Assembly (NCBI GenBank): GCA_014238935.1
Contig: JABAAD010000012.1
Location: forward strand, 1-12,447
Direction: 5' to 3'
Source of the DNA: Alphaproteobacteria bacterium
GTDB taxonomy: Bacteria > Pseudomonadota > Alphaproteobacteria > JABSOH01 > JABAAW01
Length of the DNA stretch: 12,447 nucleotides
Shown here one piece after another: positions 6,703 to 12,447 of this stretch. The position numbers and the translations under genes are program-made. The notes under the pieces are model-generated. The model was given only the letters and a program-made list of their open reading frames with translations. It was not told the origin of the DNA and did not search any database. The number at the start of each line of letters is the position of its first letter. Within the stretch, counting starts at the first letter, position 1.

Positions 6703-7400
6703 CATAAGACGAAGGTTTCGTCTTGGGCGAATTCGGCAAGCACGGGTGCGCTTGCGTCGAAAAGAGATTCGCAATCCATCCGCCCTTTCTCGTCCTTGCG
6801 CCAGCGTAGGATTTCGCCTGTCTCATCCTCCTGCATGCGTAGGGCTGTAAGCGTGCCTCCGGGTTCCAGTTGTTGAAAGAGCGTCTCGGGCACCTGCTCG
6901 ACGCCGCCGTCGATGACGATCGATCGATACGGCGCGTCCCGCCCCCACCCCTCTCGCGGATCGCCTTCAAGACAAACGCACCCGTCGAGTCGCAGGTCGA
7001 GGATGGCGGTGTCAAGGTCGGCAAGAAAGCTTTCTTTGCGATCGAGCAGGAAGACGGTCGTCTTCAACCTCTCTGCGACGGCGGCGAGGTAGGCGCTGCC
7101 ACCGGCGACGACGAGCACGGTCTCCCCTTTCTCGATCTCGGCTGTTTGCAGGAGGCGCGCCGTCAGCAGCGGCGAGAGCAAATACCTTCCTCCACGAACA
7201 GGCAGCGTCGCGTCGCTGTAGCTCATATGTTGCACTTCTTCGGGCAGAAAAATCTCACGCGGCAAAGAGCTCATCGCCGCCAAAATGCGCTTGTCGAAGA
7301 CGCGATTCGGACGCAGCTGGCTTTCGACCATGCGTGTGCGCGCAACTCTCTGCTGGGAATCGTCGCTTCTGAGGACTTGGAATTGCGTAGCGGAGCGCAT
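6702..7400 (-). CDS. Protein-L-isoaspartate O-methyltransferase-like protein
   Basis: The product (232 residues from the ATG at 7400) resembles the alphaproteobacterial branch of the protein-L-isoaspartate O-methyltransferase family, SAM-dependent enzymes that methylate damaged aspartyl residues. Visible matches are MVESQLRPNRVFDKRILAAM (24-43), LPREIFLPE (46-54), GGRYLLSPLLTARLLQ (70-85), the late GDPREGWGRDAPY (147-159) and QQLEPGGTL (176-184). The SAM motif I, normally like EIGTGSGY, reads VVAGGSAYLAAVA: the acidic residue and two glycines are replaced, so activity on isoaspartate is uncertain. ATG 7400 is preferred because AAGGA sits ten bases upstream; a GTG at 7409 overlapping the upstream stop (GTGA) is possible. 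It is cotranscribed with the ETF-QO gene. In many relatives a gene of this type precedes tolC; none is seen here. Confidence 0.85.
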   Translation of the reverse strand: MRSATQFQVLRSDDSQQRVARTRMVESQLRPNRVFDKRILAAMSSLPREIFLPEEVQHMSYSDATLPVRGGRYLLSPLLTARLLQTAEIEKGETVLVVAGGSAYLAAVAERLKTTVFLLDRKESFLADLDTAILDLRLDGCVCLEGDPREGWGRDAPYRSIVIDGGVEQVPETLFQQLEPGGTLTALRMQEDETGEILRWRKDEKGRMDCESLFDASAPVLAEFAQDETFVL

Positions 7401-7405
7401 GGCGA

Positions 7406-9070
7406 TCACATCCTTTCGTAGTTGGGACCGCCGCCGCCCTCAGGCGGAGTCCAATCGATGTTCTGCATCGGATCCTTGATATCGCAAGTTTTGCAATGGA
7501 GGCAGTTTTGCGCGTTGATCTGCAAGCGCAATCCCTTCGCTTCTTCGACGATCTCGTAGACGCCCGCAGGACAATAGCGCGTCTCAGGAGAGGCATAGCG
7601 CTCGGCAATGTGGTTGATGGCGAGCTCGGGCTGTTTCAGAAGCAAATGAGCCGGTTGGTTCTCCTCGTGATACACGCCTGAAAAAGAGAGGTTCGTCAGC
7701 ATGTCGAAGCTGATGATACCGTCAGGCTTCGGATACACGATGGGATTCGCCCGCGCACAAGAGAGCAAGTGCTTGTGGTCGCTTCTGTGGCGAAAAGTCC
7801 ACGGCGCACGACCTCTGACGATGTAGGTGTCGAAGGCGGCGTAGAGCAGCGCCCACCACAATCCGAAGCGAAAGGCGGGACGAATGTTACGCACGCGGTG
7901 CAACTCTTTGGCAATCCAGCTCTTGCGAAGGCTTTCGCCGTAGGCTCTGATCTCTTTGCTACTTTTGTCCTTGCGCGCCTCGAAGATGGCATCCGCGGCG
8001 AGAATTCCGCTTTTCATGGCGTTGTGGCTGCCCTTGATTTTCGGAACATTCATGAATCCCGCCTCGCAGCCCACCAGCAACCCGCCCGGAAAATGCACGC
8101 GCGGCACAGACTGCGCCCCCCCCTCGTTGAGCGCGCGCGCGCCGTAGGCGATTCGACGACCGCCTGATAGAATTTTTTCAATCGAAGGATGATGCTTGAA
8201 ACGTTGGAACTCTTCGTAAGGAGAGAGGTAGGGGTTGGCATAGTCGAGCCCGACGACGAAGCCTACGGAGACGAGTTCGTCCTTCAGGTGGTAGAGGAAG
8301 GAGCCGCCGTAGGTTTGTCGCCGCAACGGCCATCCGATGGTGTGCAGGATGTCACCCGCGCACGCGCTACGCTTAGGCACTTCCCAAAGCTCTTTGAGCC
8401 CGATACCGTAGGTCTGCGGCTGGCAGTTCTCGTCGAGGTTGAAGCGCGCGATCAGCACCTTGCCCAGCGAACCCCTGCAGCCCTCTGCCAAGACGGTCTG
8501 TCGAGCGTGAAGCAGCATGCCGGGTTGATAGTTGTGCGTACGCTCGAGGTTTTTGCCGATGCCCATGTCGCCGGTAAACACTCCGTCGAGTGCACCCTCC
8601 TCGTCGAAGTGCGGAGCGACGGCAGCGAAGCCCGGAAAGATATCGACCCCCAAAGCTTCGGCTTTCCCAGCAAGCCACCGACAGAGCTCGCCCAAGCTGA
8701 CGACATAGTTGCCCTTGTTGTGCATATGAGGCGGAGTCGGCAGGGGCAGCGCGTAGCGCTTGGTCAGAAAACGAAAACGGTCGCGCCGTGCCGCTGTCAT
8801 CAAAGGCAGGTCATCCTCTTCGCGCCATGCAGGAAACAGCTCGTCGAGCGCGCGCGGCTCGAAGACTGCGCCTGACAGGATGTGCGCACCGATCGTCGCT
8901 CCTTTTTCCAAAAGGCAAACCGACAGCTCCTCGCCCGTTTGCTGCGCACGCTGCTTGAGGCGTATTGCCGTCGCAAGTCCCGAGGGACCCCCACCGACGA
9001 CAAGGACATCGAAATCCATGCTCTCGCGCTTTGCGCCTTGCTGTTCGCTGGCGTGGTTTTCTTGCTGCAC
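7406..9070 (-). CDS. Electron transfer flavoprotein-ubiquinone oxidoreductase
   Basis: This membrane-associated FAD and 4Fe-4S enzyme takes electrons from reduced electron transfer flavoprotein and passes them to ubiquinone, linking acyl-CoA and amine oxidation to the respiratory chain. The 554-residue protein is full length. It has a Rossmann FAD motif (DVLVVGGGPSGLATAIRLK, 21-39), GAHILSGAVFEP (61-72), TYGIGLKELWEV (220-231), VGCEAGFMNVPKIKGSHNAM (333-352) and a ferredoxin-like C-terminus with Cys500, Cys523, Cys526 and Cys529 (CPAG, then CLHCKTCDIKDP) as cluster ligands. The GTG at 9070 is chosen because AGGAG lies six bases upstream; an internal ATG at 9019 would begin at MDFDVLVVGGG but lacks such a site. 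No ETF alpha/beta genes are in the window. Confidence 0.96.
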   Translation of the reverse strand: MQQENHASEQQGAKRESMDFDVLVVGGGPSGLATAIRLKQRAQQTGEELSVCLLEKGATIGAHILSGAVFEPRALDELFPAWREEDDLPLMTAARRDRFRFLTKRYALPLPTPPHMHNKGNYVVSLGELCRWLAGKAEALGVDIFPGFAAVAPHFDEEGALDGVFTGDMGIGKNLERTHNYQPGMLLHARQTVLAEGCRGSLGKVLIARFNLDENCQPQTYGIGLKELWEVPKRSACAGDILHTIGWPLRRQTYGGSFLYHLKDELVSVGFVVGLDYANPYLSPYEEFQRFKHHPSIEKILSGGRRIAYGARALNEGGAQSVPRVHFPGGLLVGCEAGFMNVPKIKGSHNAMKSGILAADAIFEARKDKSSKEIRAYGESLRKSWIAKELHRVRNIRPAFRFGLWWALLYAAFDTYIVRGRAPWTFRHRSDHKHLLSCARANPIVYPKPDGIISFDMLTNLSFSGVYHEENQPAHLLLKQPELAINHIAERYASPETRYCPAGVYEIVEEAKGLRLQINAQNCLHCKTCDIKDPMQNIDWTPPEGGGGPNYERM

Positions 9071-9075
9071 AAAAA

Positions 9076-9108
9076 TCTCCTCAGAGGCTTTTGGGTAACG
9101 CTAGGAGA
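9076..9108 (-). promoter_or_regulatory. Inverted repeat that could mask the ETF-QO ribosome binding site
   Basis: On the minus-strand transcript, TCTCCT (genomic 9103-9108) is exactly complementary to AGGAGA (9076-9081), which contains the Shine-Dalgarno site of the ETF-QO gene. The two arms are 21 bases apart. A smaller pairing CCTC/GAGG lies within the intervening part near 9079-9087. Pairing of the outer arms would hide the ribosome binding site. The stem is only six base pairs, so chance is a real alternative. Confidence 0.3.
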
Positions 9109-9119
9109 AATGGGAGAGT

Positions 9120-9150
9120 TTTTCAACGCCGAAAATGCGCGTTGTAAAAT
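9120..9150 (+). promoter_or_regulatory. Candidate promoter for the DUF1489-leuA unit
   Basis: In the 111-base divergent gap, TAAAAT at 9145-9150 is a good -10-like hexamer (five of six matches to TATAAT). The upstream -35 candidate (TTTCAA near 9121) is poor. Initiation would fall near 9157 and leave about 25 bases before the ATG at 9182. A promoter for the forward genes must lie somewhere in or near this gap, since the neighbouring gene is divergent. Confidence 0.35.
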
Positions 9151-9181
9151 GAAAGAAAAGGGGTTAAATTCTGATTCGACC

Positions 9182-9628
9182 ATGGAAAGTGTTCACATCA
9201 AAAAGCTGTGCGTAGGTTGCCTCTCCCGCCTCGAGCTGACGCGCTGGCAGCATGCGCGCATGCGTTGGGCGAGCGAGCGAGGCATGGGAAAGAACAAGGT
9301 GTGGCACGACACGCGTGCCTTGCCGCGACTGGCAAATCGTATCAAGATCGGAGGATCGCTGTACTGGATCATCCGCGGCGCTTTCTCGGTGCGACAAACG
9401 ATCACCGACTTCTCTTCGATCAGAGACGAGAGGGGCATGGCGATGTGTCGTATTTGGCTCTCTCCGAAACTGATGCCCGTCGTTGCTCAGAGGCATCGTC
9501 CTTTTCAGGGCTGGCGCTACCTCAGCGAGCAGGACGCGCCGCAAGACCTGTACGACGAACACGCAACAAGCGAGCTGGACGAGGAACGCGAGCTCAACGA
9601 AATGCTCGTCGAGCTCGGCTTGGTATAA
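9182..9628 (+). CDS. DUF1489 family protein of unknown function
   Basis: The 148-residue product matches the alphaproteobacterial DUF1489 family as I know it: an N-terminal IKKLCVGC (6-13), the central GGSLYWIIRG (57-66) followed by a charged segment, then the strongly conserved RPFQGWRYLSEQDAPQDL (106-123) and an acidic end finishing ELGLV. The function of the family is not known. There is no signal peptide or membrane span, so it is probably cytosolic. The ATG at 9182 places the conserved IKLCVG at the usual distance from the start; an in-frame ATG at 9149 would overlap the best -10 candidate. It ends 11 bases before leuA and is likely cotranscribed with it. Confidence 0.88.
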   Translation: MESVHIKKLCVGCLSRLELTRWQHARMRWASERGMGKNKVWHDTRALPRLANRIKIGGSLYWIIRGAFSVRQTITDFSSIRDERGMAMCRIWLSPKLMPVVAQRHRPFQGWRYLSEQDAPQDLYDEHATSELDEERELNEMLVELGLV

Positions 9629-9639
9629 AAGGAAAAACG

Positions 9640-11340
9640 ATGTCGTCGAAGTATCGTCCTTTCGCAGCCACGCCTCTGCCCGATCGCCGCTGGCCCGAGT
9701 GTCGTATCACGCAGTCGCCCGTATGGTGCAGCGTCGATCTGCGCGACGGCAATCAAGCGCTGATCGAACCGATGGGCAGCGAGCGCAAGACACGCATGTT
9801 CGGCGAGTTGCAATCGATGGGCTTCAAGGAGATCGAGGTCGGCTTTCCGGCGGCGTCGCAGACCGATTACGACTTCACGCGCCAGCTGATCGAGCAGAAT
9901 GTGATCGACAAGCAGGTGACGATTCAGATTTTGACGCAGGCGCGTGCCTCCTTGATCGAACGCAGCTTCGAGGCGATTCGCGGTGCGCGACGAGCCATCG
10001 TGCACTTTTACAATTCGACTTCCGAGACGCAGCGTCGCATCGTCTTCCGACAAGATCGCGCGGGCGTCGTCGATATCGCGCGCAAGGGCGCGGAACACAT
10101 TCGTCGGCTTGCCGAAGCGCAAACGGAGACGGAGATCGTCTACCAGTATTCGCCAGAGAGTTACACGGCGACCGAGCAGGACTTTGCGCTTGAGATATGC
10201 GAGGCGGTTGCCGATGTCTTCGAGCCTGATTCTTCTCGAAAGCTGATTTTGAATCTTCCTGCGACGGTGGAGCTTTCGACGCCGAATCTCTATGCGGACA
10301 TGATCGAGCATTTTTGTCGCAACTTCTCGCGGCGCGAAAGCGTCGTCGTGAGCCTGCACCCGCACAACGATCGCGGCACGGCGGTCGCCGCCAGCGAGCT
10401 GGGCTTGATGGCAGGCGCAGAGCGAATCGAGGGCACGCTGTTCGGAAACGGCGAGCGCACGGGCAATGTGGATGTGGTCACGCTGGCGCTGAATATGCTG
10501 ACGCAGGGTGTCGATCCCGGTCTGTCGATTTCCGACATCAACCGCCTGCGCAGGCTCTCCGAGTATTGCACGCAGATCCCTGTCGGTGCGCGTCATCCTT
10601 ACGCGGGCGATTTGGTGTTCACCGCCTTTTCGGGATCGCATCAGGATGCGATTGCGAAGGGGCTCAAAGCGATGCGCCAAAGCAACAACTTGGCGTGGGA
10701 TGTTCCCTATTTGCCGATCGACCCGCGAGACATCGGGCGCAACTATCAGGCTTTGATTCGGATCAACAGCCAATCCGGCAAGGGCGGTATCGCCTATGTG
10801 ATGAAGAACGACTACGGATTCGAGTTGCCTCGTCCTTTGCAGATCGCCTTCAGTAACGAGGTGCAAAGGCACGCCGACAAGGAGGGTGGCGAAATCACCT
10901 CCGACAGTCTGTTTTCTTTGTTCGAAAAGGTTTACATGAAACAAGACCTTCCCATGCGCTACATCGCACACCGCAGTCGTGATCTTTCGGAAGAACAGCG
11001 TCATGTTTCTCTGACCGTCTCGTTCGAGGGCGAGCAGCGGACTTTGGAGAGCGAGGGCAACGGACCTATCGATGCGGCGATGCAAGCCTTGCTGAAGACG
11101 ACGGGCTTACCCTTGCGATTTGTGGACTACCACCAGCACGCGATCACGCAGGGGGCAGACGCTCAAGGCGTTAGCTACATTACTTTGGCGACCTCCGACG
11201 GCGAACAGATCTTCGGCGTGGGATTGCATACGAATGTTATCGTCTCCTCGCTAAAGGCGTTGGTCTCCGCCTTCAACACGGCGTGGGCGTTGCGCGCAAG
11301 ACGCGAGGGCTCGGTCGAAGTCGAGGAAACGCAGGGGTAA
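9640..11340 (+). CDS. leuA: 2-isopropylmalate synthase (long form)
   Basis: This enzyme condenses acetyl-CoA with 2-oxoisovalerate, the first committed step of leucine synthesis. At 566 residues it is the long LeuA type. The N-terminal TIM barrel has WCSVDLRDGNQALIEPMG (29-46), IEVGFPAASQTDYDF (65-79), LHPHNDRGTAVAASELGL (239-256) and GTLFGNGERTGNVDVV (265-280). Asp36, His240, His242 and Asn276 fit the metal-site residues of the M. tuberculosis enzyme in spacing. From about residue 440 to the end lies the leucine-sensing regulatory domain, including GNGPIDAAMQALL (473-485) and a closing GVGLHTNVIVSSLKALVSAFN (split around 526-546). The ATG at 9640 follows AAAAGGA (9627-9633); the frame is open upstream inside the DUF1489 gene, but that part has no LeuA character. 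It lies 23 bases before prs. Confidence 0.97.
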   Translation: MSSKYRPFAATPLPDRRWPECRITQSPVWCSVDLRDGNQALIEPMGSERKTRMFGELQSMGFKEIEVGFPAASQTDYDFTRQLIEQNVIDKQVTIQILTQARASLIERSFEAIRGARRAIVHFYNSTSETQRRIVFRQDRAGVVDIARKGAEHIRRLAEAQTETEIVYQYSPESYTATEQDFALEICEAVADVFEPDSSRKLILNLPATVELSTPNLYADMIEHFCRNFSRRESVVVSLHPHNDRGTAVAASELGLMAGAERIEGTLFGNGERTGNVDVVTLALNMLTQGVDPGLSISDINRLRRLSEYCTQIPVGARHPYAGDLVFTAFSGSHQDAIAKGLKAMRQSNNLAWDVPYLPIDPRDIGRNYQALIRINSQSGKGGIAYVMKNDYGFELPRPLQIAFSNEVQRHADKEGGEITSDSLFSLFEKVYMKQDLPMRYIAHRSRDLSEEQRHVSLTVSFEGEQRTLESEGNGPIDAAMQALLKTTGLPLRFVDYHQHAITQGADAQGVSYITLATSDGEQIFGVGLHTNVIVSSLKALVSAFNTAWALRARREGSVEVEETQG

Positions 11341-11363
11341 GCGGGAGGAGATTTTTCTGACCG

Positions 11364-12296
11364 ATGTCGATAAAAATTTTGGGAGGGACAGCGAATCCTG
11401 CCTTGTCGCGCGACATTGCGGGTTGTCTCGGCATATCGCTCGTGGCATGCGAGATTCGTCGTTTCGGCGACGGCGAGATCTTCGTCGAGGTGTGCGAGAA
11501 CCTTCGCGGCGAGGATGTGTTCATCGTCCAGCCGACCTCGTCGCCTGCGAACGATACCTTGATGGAGTTGTTGATCGTGATCGACACTTTGCGACGGAGC
11601 TCCGCTCGAAGGATCACGGCGGTTATTCCCTACTACGGCTACGCAAGGCAGGATCGTAAGACGGGTCCTCGCACGCCGATTTCTGCGAAGTTGACGGCGA
11701 ACCTGATCGAGGCGGCAGGCGCGTCTCGTGTTCTGACGATGGATTTGCATGCGGCGCAAATTCAAGGCTTTTTCGACATTCCTACGGACAATCTTTTTGC
11801 CGCTCCTGTTTTTGTGCGTGACATTCAGGATTGTATTACGCGCAAGGGTTTGAATCCTTTAGTTGTTTCTCCTGATGTCGGCGGGCTTGTTCGCGCGCGA
11901 CTTTTGGCGGAGCGTTTGCGTTGCGGGTTGGCAGTGATCGACAAACGGCGGAATGCGGCGGGACAATCTTCGGTGATGCATGTGATCGGGGAGGTTGCCG
12001 GCTTCGATTGTTTTTTGATCGACGACATCGTCGATACGGCGGGCACTTTGTGTCAAGCGACGGATGCGTTGTTGGAGCGGGATGCTCGCTCTGTTTCGGC
12101 GAGCATTTCGCACGGTGTTTTGTCGGGGGAGGCTCGCGCGCGCATTGAAGATTCTTCGCTTGACGAGGTTGTGATAACCGATAGTATAGTGAACGAGGCG
12201 CGGGGCAAGGTTCGTGTTGTGAGCGTTGCGCCGTTGTTTGCCGAGGCTGTTTGCAGCATTGGCGAGGAGAAATCGATTTCCAAATTGTTCATATAA
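11364..12296 (+). CDS. prs: Ribose-phosphate pyrophosphokinase (PRPP synthase)
   Basis: The enzyme makes PRPP from ribose 5-phosphate and ATP for nucleotide, histidine, tryptophan and NAD synthesis. The 310-residue product is class I full length. It has the N-terminal [20 protein letters not shown] (34-53), the ATP-binding [11 protein letters not shown] (89-99), [13 protein letters not shown] (102-114), [15 protein letters not shown] (126-140), the catalytic-loop DKRR (193-196) and the PRPP-binding [12 protein letters not shown] (218-229). HAAQ replaces the more common HAGQ. The ATG at 11364 gives the usual MSIKILGG start; the nearest strong site, GGGAGGAG (11342-11349), is about 14 bases upstream, a long spacing. 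The 3' half uses noticeably more T-ending codons than the 5' half. rplY follows closely. Confidence 0.97.
   Translation: MSIKILGGTANPALSRDIAGCLGISLVACEIRRFGDGEIFVEVCENLRGEDVFIVQPTSSPANDTLMELLIVIDTLRRSSARRITAVIPYYGYARQDRKTGPRTPISAKLTANLIEAAGASRVLTMDLHAAQIQGFFDIPTDNLFAAPVFVRDIQDCITRKGLNPLVVSPDVGGLVRARLLAERLRCGLAVIDKRRNAAGQSSVMHVIGEVAGFDCFLIDDIVDTAGTLCQATDALLERDARSVSASISHGVLSGEARARIEDSSLDEVVITDSIVNEARGKVRVVSVAPLFAEAVCSIGEEKSISKLFI
12160..12190 (+). promoter_or_regulatory. Candidate promoter inside the 3' end of prs, upstream of rplY
   Basis: TTGACG at 12160-12165 and TATAGT at 12185-12190 each match the sigma-70 hexamers at five of six positions, separated by 19 bases, which is longer than the ideal 17. 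The site lies about 130 bases before the rplY start and falls in an AT-rich patch with two ATA isoleucine codons. It may give L25 synthesis independent of prs; it could also be chance. Confidence 0.3.
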
Positions 12297-12319
12297 GCGA
12301 TGGAGGCTTGTCGTTTGTT

Positions 12320-12447
12320 GTGTCCGAGACTTTACGAGTAGAGGAGCGAGAATCTGTCGGCAGGGGCTCTTCGCGTGCGTTGCGACGGAGCGGATTTGTT
12401 CCTGCGGTTTTGTACGGCGGCGGACGGGATGTTCGTTCTCTGTCTGT
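12320..12447 (+). CDS. rplY: 50S ribosomal protein L25 (Ctc-like), 5' end (partial)
   Basis: L25 binds 5S rRNA; in many bacteria the longer form is also called general stress protein Ctc. The 42 complete codons visible give SETLRVEERESVGRGSSRAL followed by RRSGFVPAVLYGGG, matching the L25 N-terminus (acidic strand, GKG-like turn, ALRR-x-G-x-x-PAVLYG). The gene runs off the window end, so whether the C-terminal Ctc domain is present cannot be seen. GTG 12320 is preferred since it gives the family-like (M)SE start; GGAGG lies at 12302-12306, 13 bases upstream. A TTG at 12308 in the same frame is too close to that site. The position after prs is a common arrangement. Confidence 0.9.
   Translation, partial: MSETLRVEERESVGRGSSRALRRSGFVPAVLYGGGRDVRSLS

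Noticed and set aside
6708..6722. Perfect short palindrome GACGAA-GGT-TTCGTC as a terminator
   Set aside because: It lies inside the 3' end of the methyltransferase-like gene, and no U-run follows it in either direction. Six base pairs with a three-base loop in coding DNA is easily chance.
9019..9070. ATG at 9019 as the ETF-QO start
   Set aside because: It would begin neatly at the FAD motif, but there is no ribosome binding site before it, whereas GTG 9070 has AGGAG six bases upstream.
9624..9629. TATAAA just before leuA as a -10 promoter element
   Set aside because: It lies only about ten bases before the start codon, leaving no room for a leader with the AAAAGGA ribosome binding site, and no -35 partner is evident.
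9208..9639. Upstream extension of the leuA frame
   Set aside because: It overlaps the DUF1489 gene in a different frame and shows no LeuA similarity. ATG 9640 has a good ribosome binding site and gives the family N-terminus.
9517..11085. Long open frame (522 codons) on the minus strand opposite leuA
   Set aside because: It lies entirely opposite leuA apart from a short overlap with the DUF1489 gene and has an Arg/His/Gln-rich composition typical of antisense shadows in GC-rich coding DNA. leuA itself is certain.
12300..12341. ATG at 12300 as the rplY start or as a small gene
   Set aside because: This frame meets a TAG at 12339-12341 after 13 codons. The L25 sequence is in a different frame, starting at GTG 12320.
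1..12447. A novel defence, mobile or biosynthetic system
   Set aside because: Every gene except DUF1489 belongs to a well-known housekeeping family. There are no repeats, integrase or transposase genes, and no composition island that would mark an accessory system.

Overview
This window is a dense, ordinary stretch of bacterial core genome, most likely from an alphaproteobacterium of moderately high GC content. The lineage call rests on an intact DUF1489-family gene (a family known mainly from Alphaproteobacteria), the secY-adk junction inside the ribosomal-protein operon, a long-form S14, an ETF:ubiquinone oxidoreductase and the long form of LeuA. I cannot name a genus. Genes are packed with overlaps or very short gaps, and no stretch over 300 bases lacks a gene. 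I see no tRNA, rRNA, insertion sequence, phage gene, CRISPR array or replication origin.

Region 1 (1-6673, + strand) is the end of the S10 operon and the spc operon: the 3' end of rpsQ, then rplN, rplX, rplE, rpsN, rpsH, rplF, rplR, rpsE, rpmD, rplO, secY and adk. It supplies ribosomal proteins, the Sec translocon pore and adenylate kinase. Gene order is canonical, but after adk the usual rpsM-rpsK-rpoA-rplQ block is absent and a convergent gene begins 28 bases later.

Region 2 (6702-9070, - strand) is a two-gene unit: ETF:ubiquinone oxidoreductase, then a protein-L-isoaspartate O-methyltransferase-like protein with a degenerate SAM-binding motif. The genes meet in a GTGA/ATG junction.

Region 3 (9071-12447, + strand) diverges from region 2 across a 111-base intergenic stretch. 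It holds a DUF1489 gene, leuA, prs and the 5' end of rplY (L25/Ctc), all closely spaced and plausibly cotranscribed.

I found no convincing new multi-gene system. The most unusual features are lineage-specific low-complexity additions to ribosomal proteins. L5 has a Ser/Pro-rich N-terminus, L15 has a tail of about 66 residues that is Lys-rich and then Ser/Pro-rich, and S5 has an acidic tail. The L5 and L15 additions share an identical 13-base C-rich motif. Also worth a look are the broken spc-alpha operon linkage, an S14 with only half of a zinc-knuckle pattern, and a possible Shine-Dalgarno-masking hairpin ahead of the ETF-QO gene.
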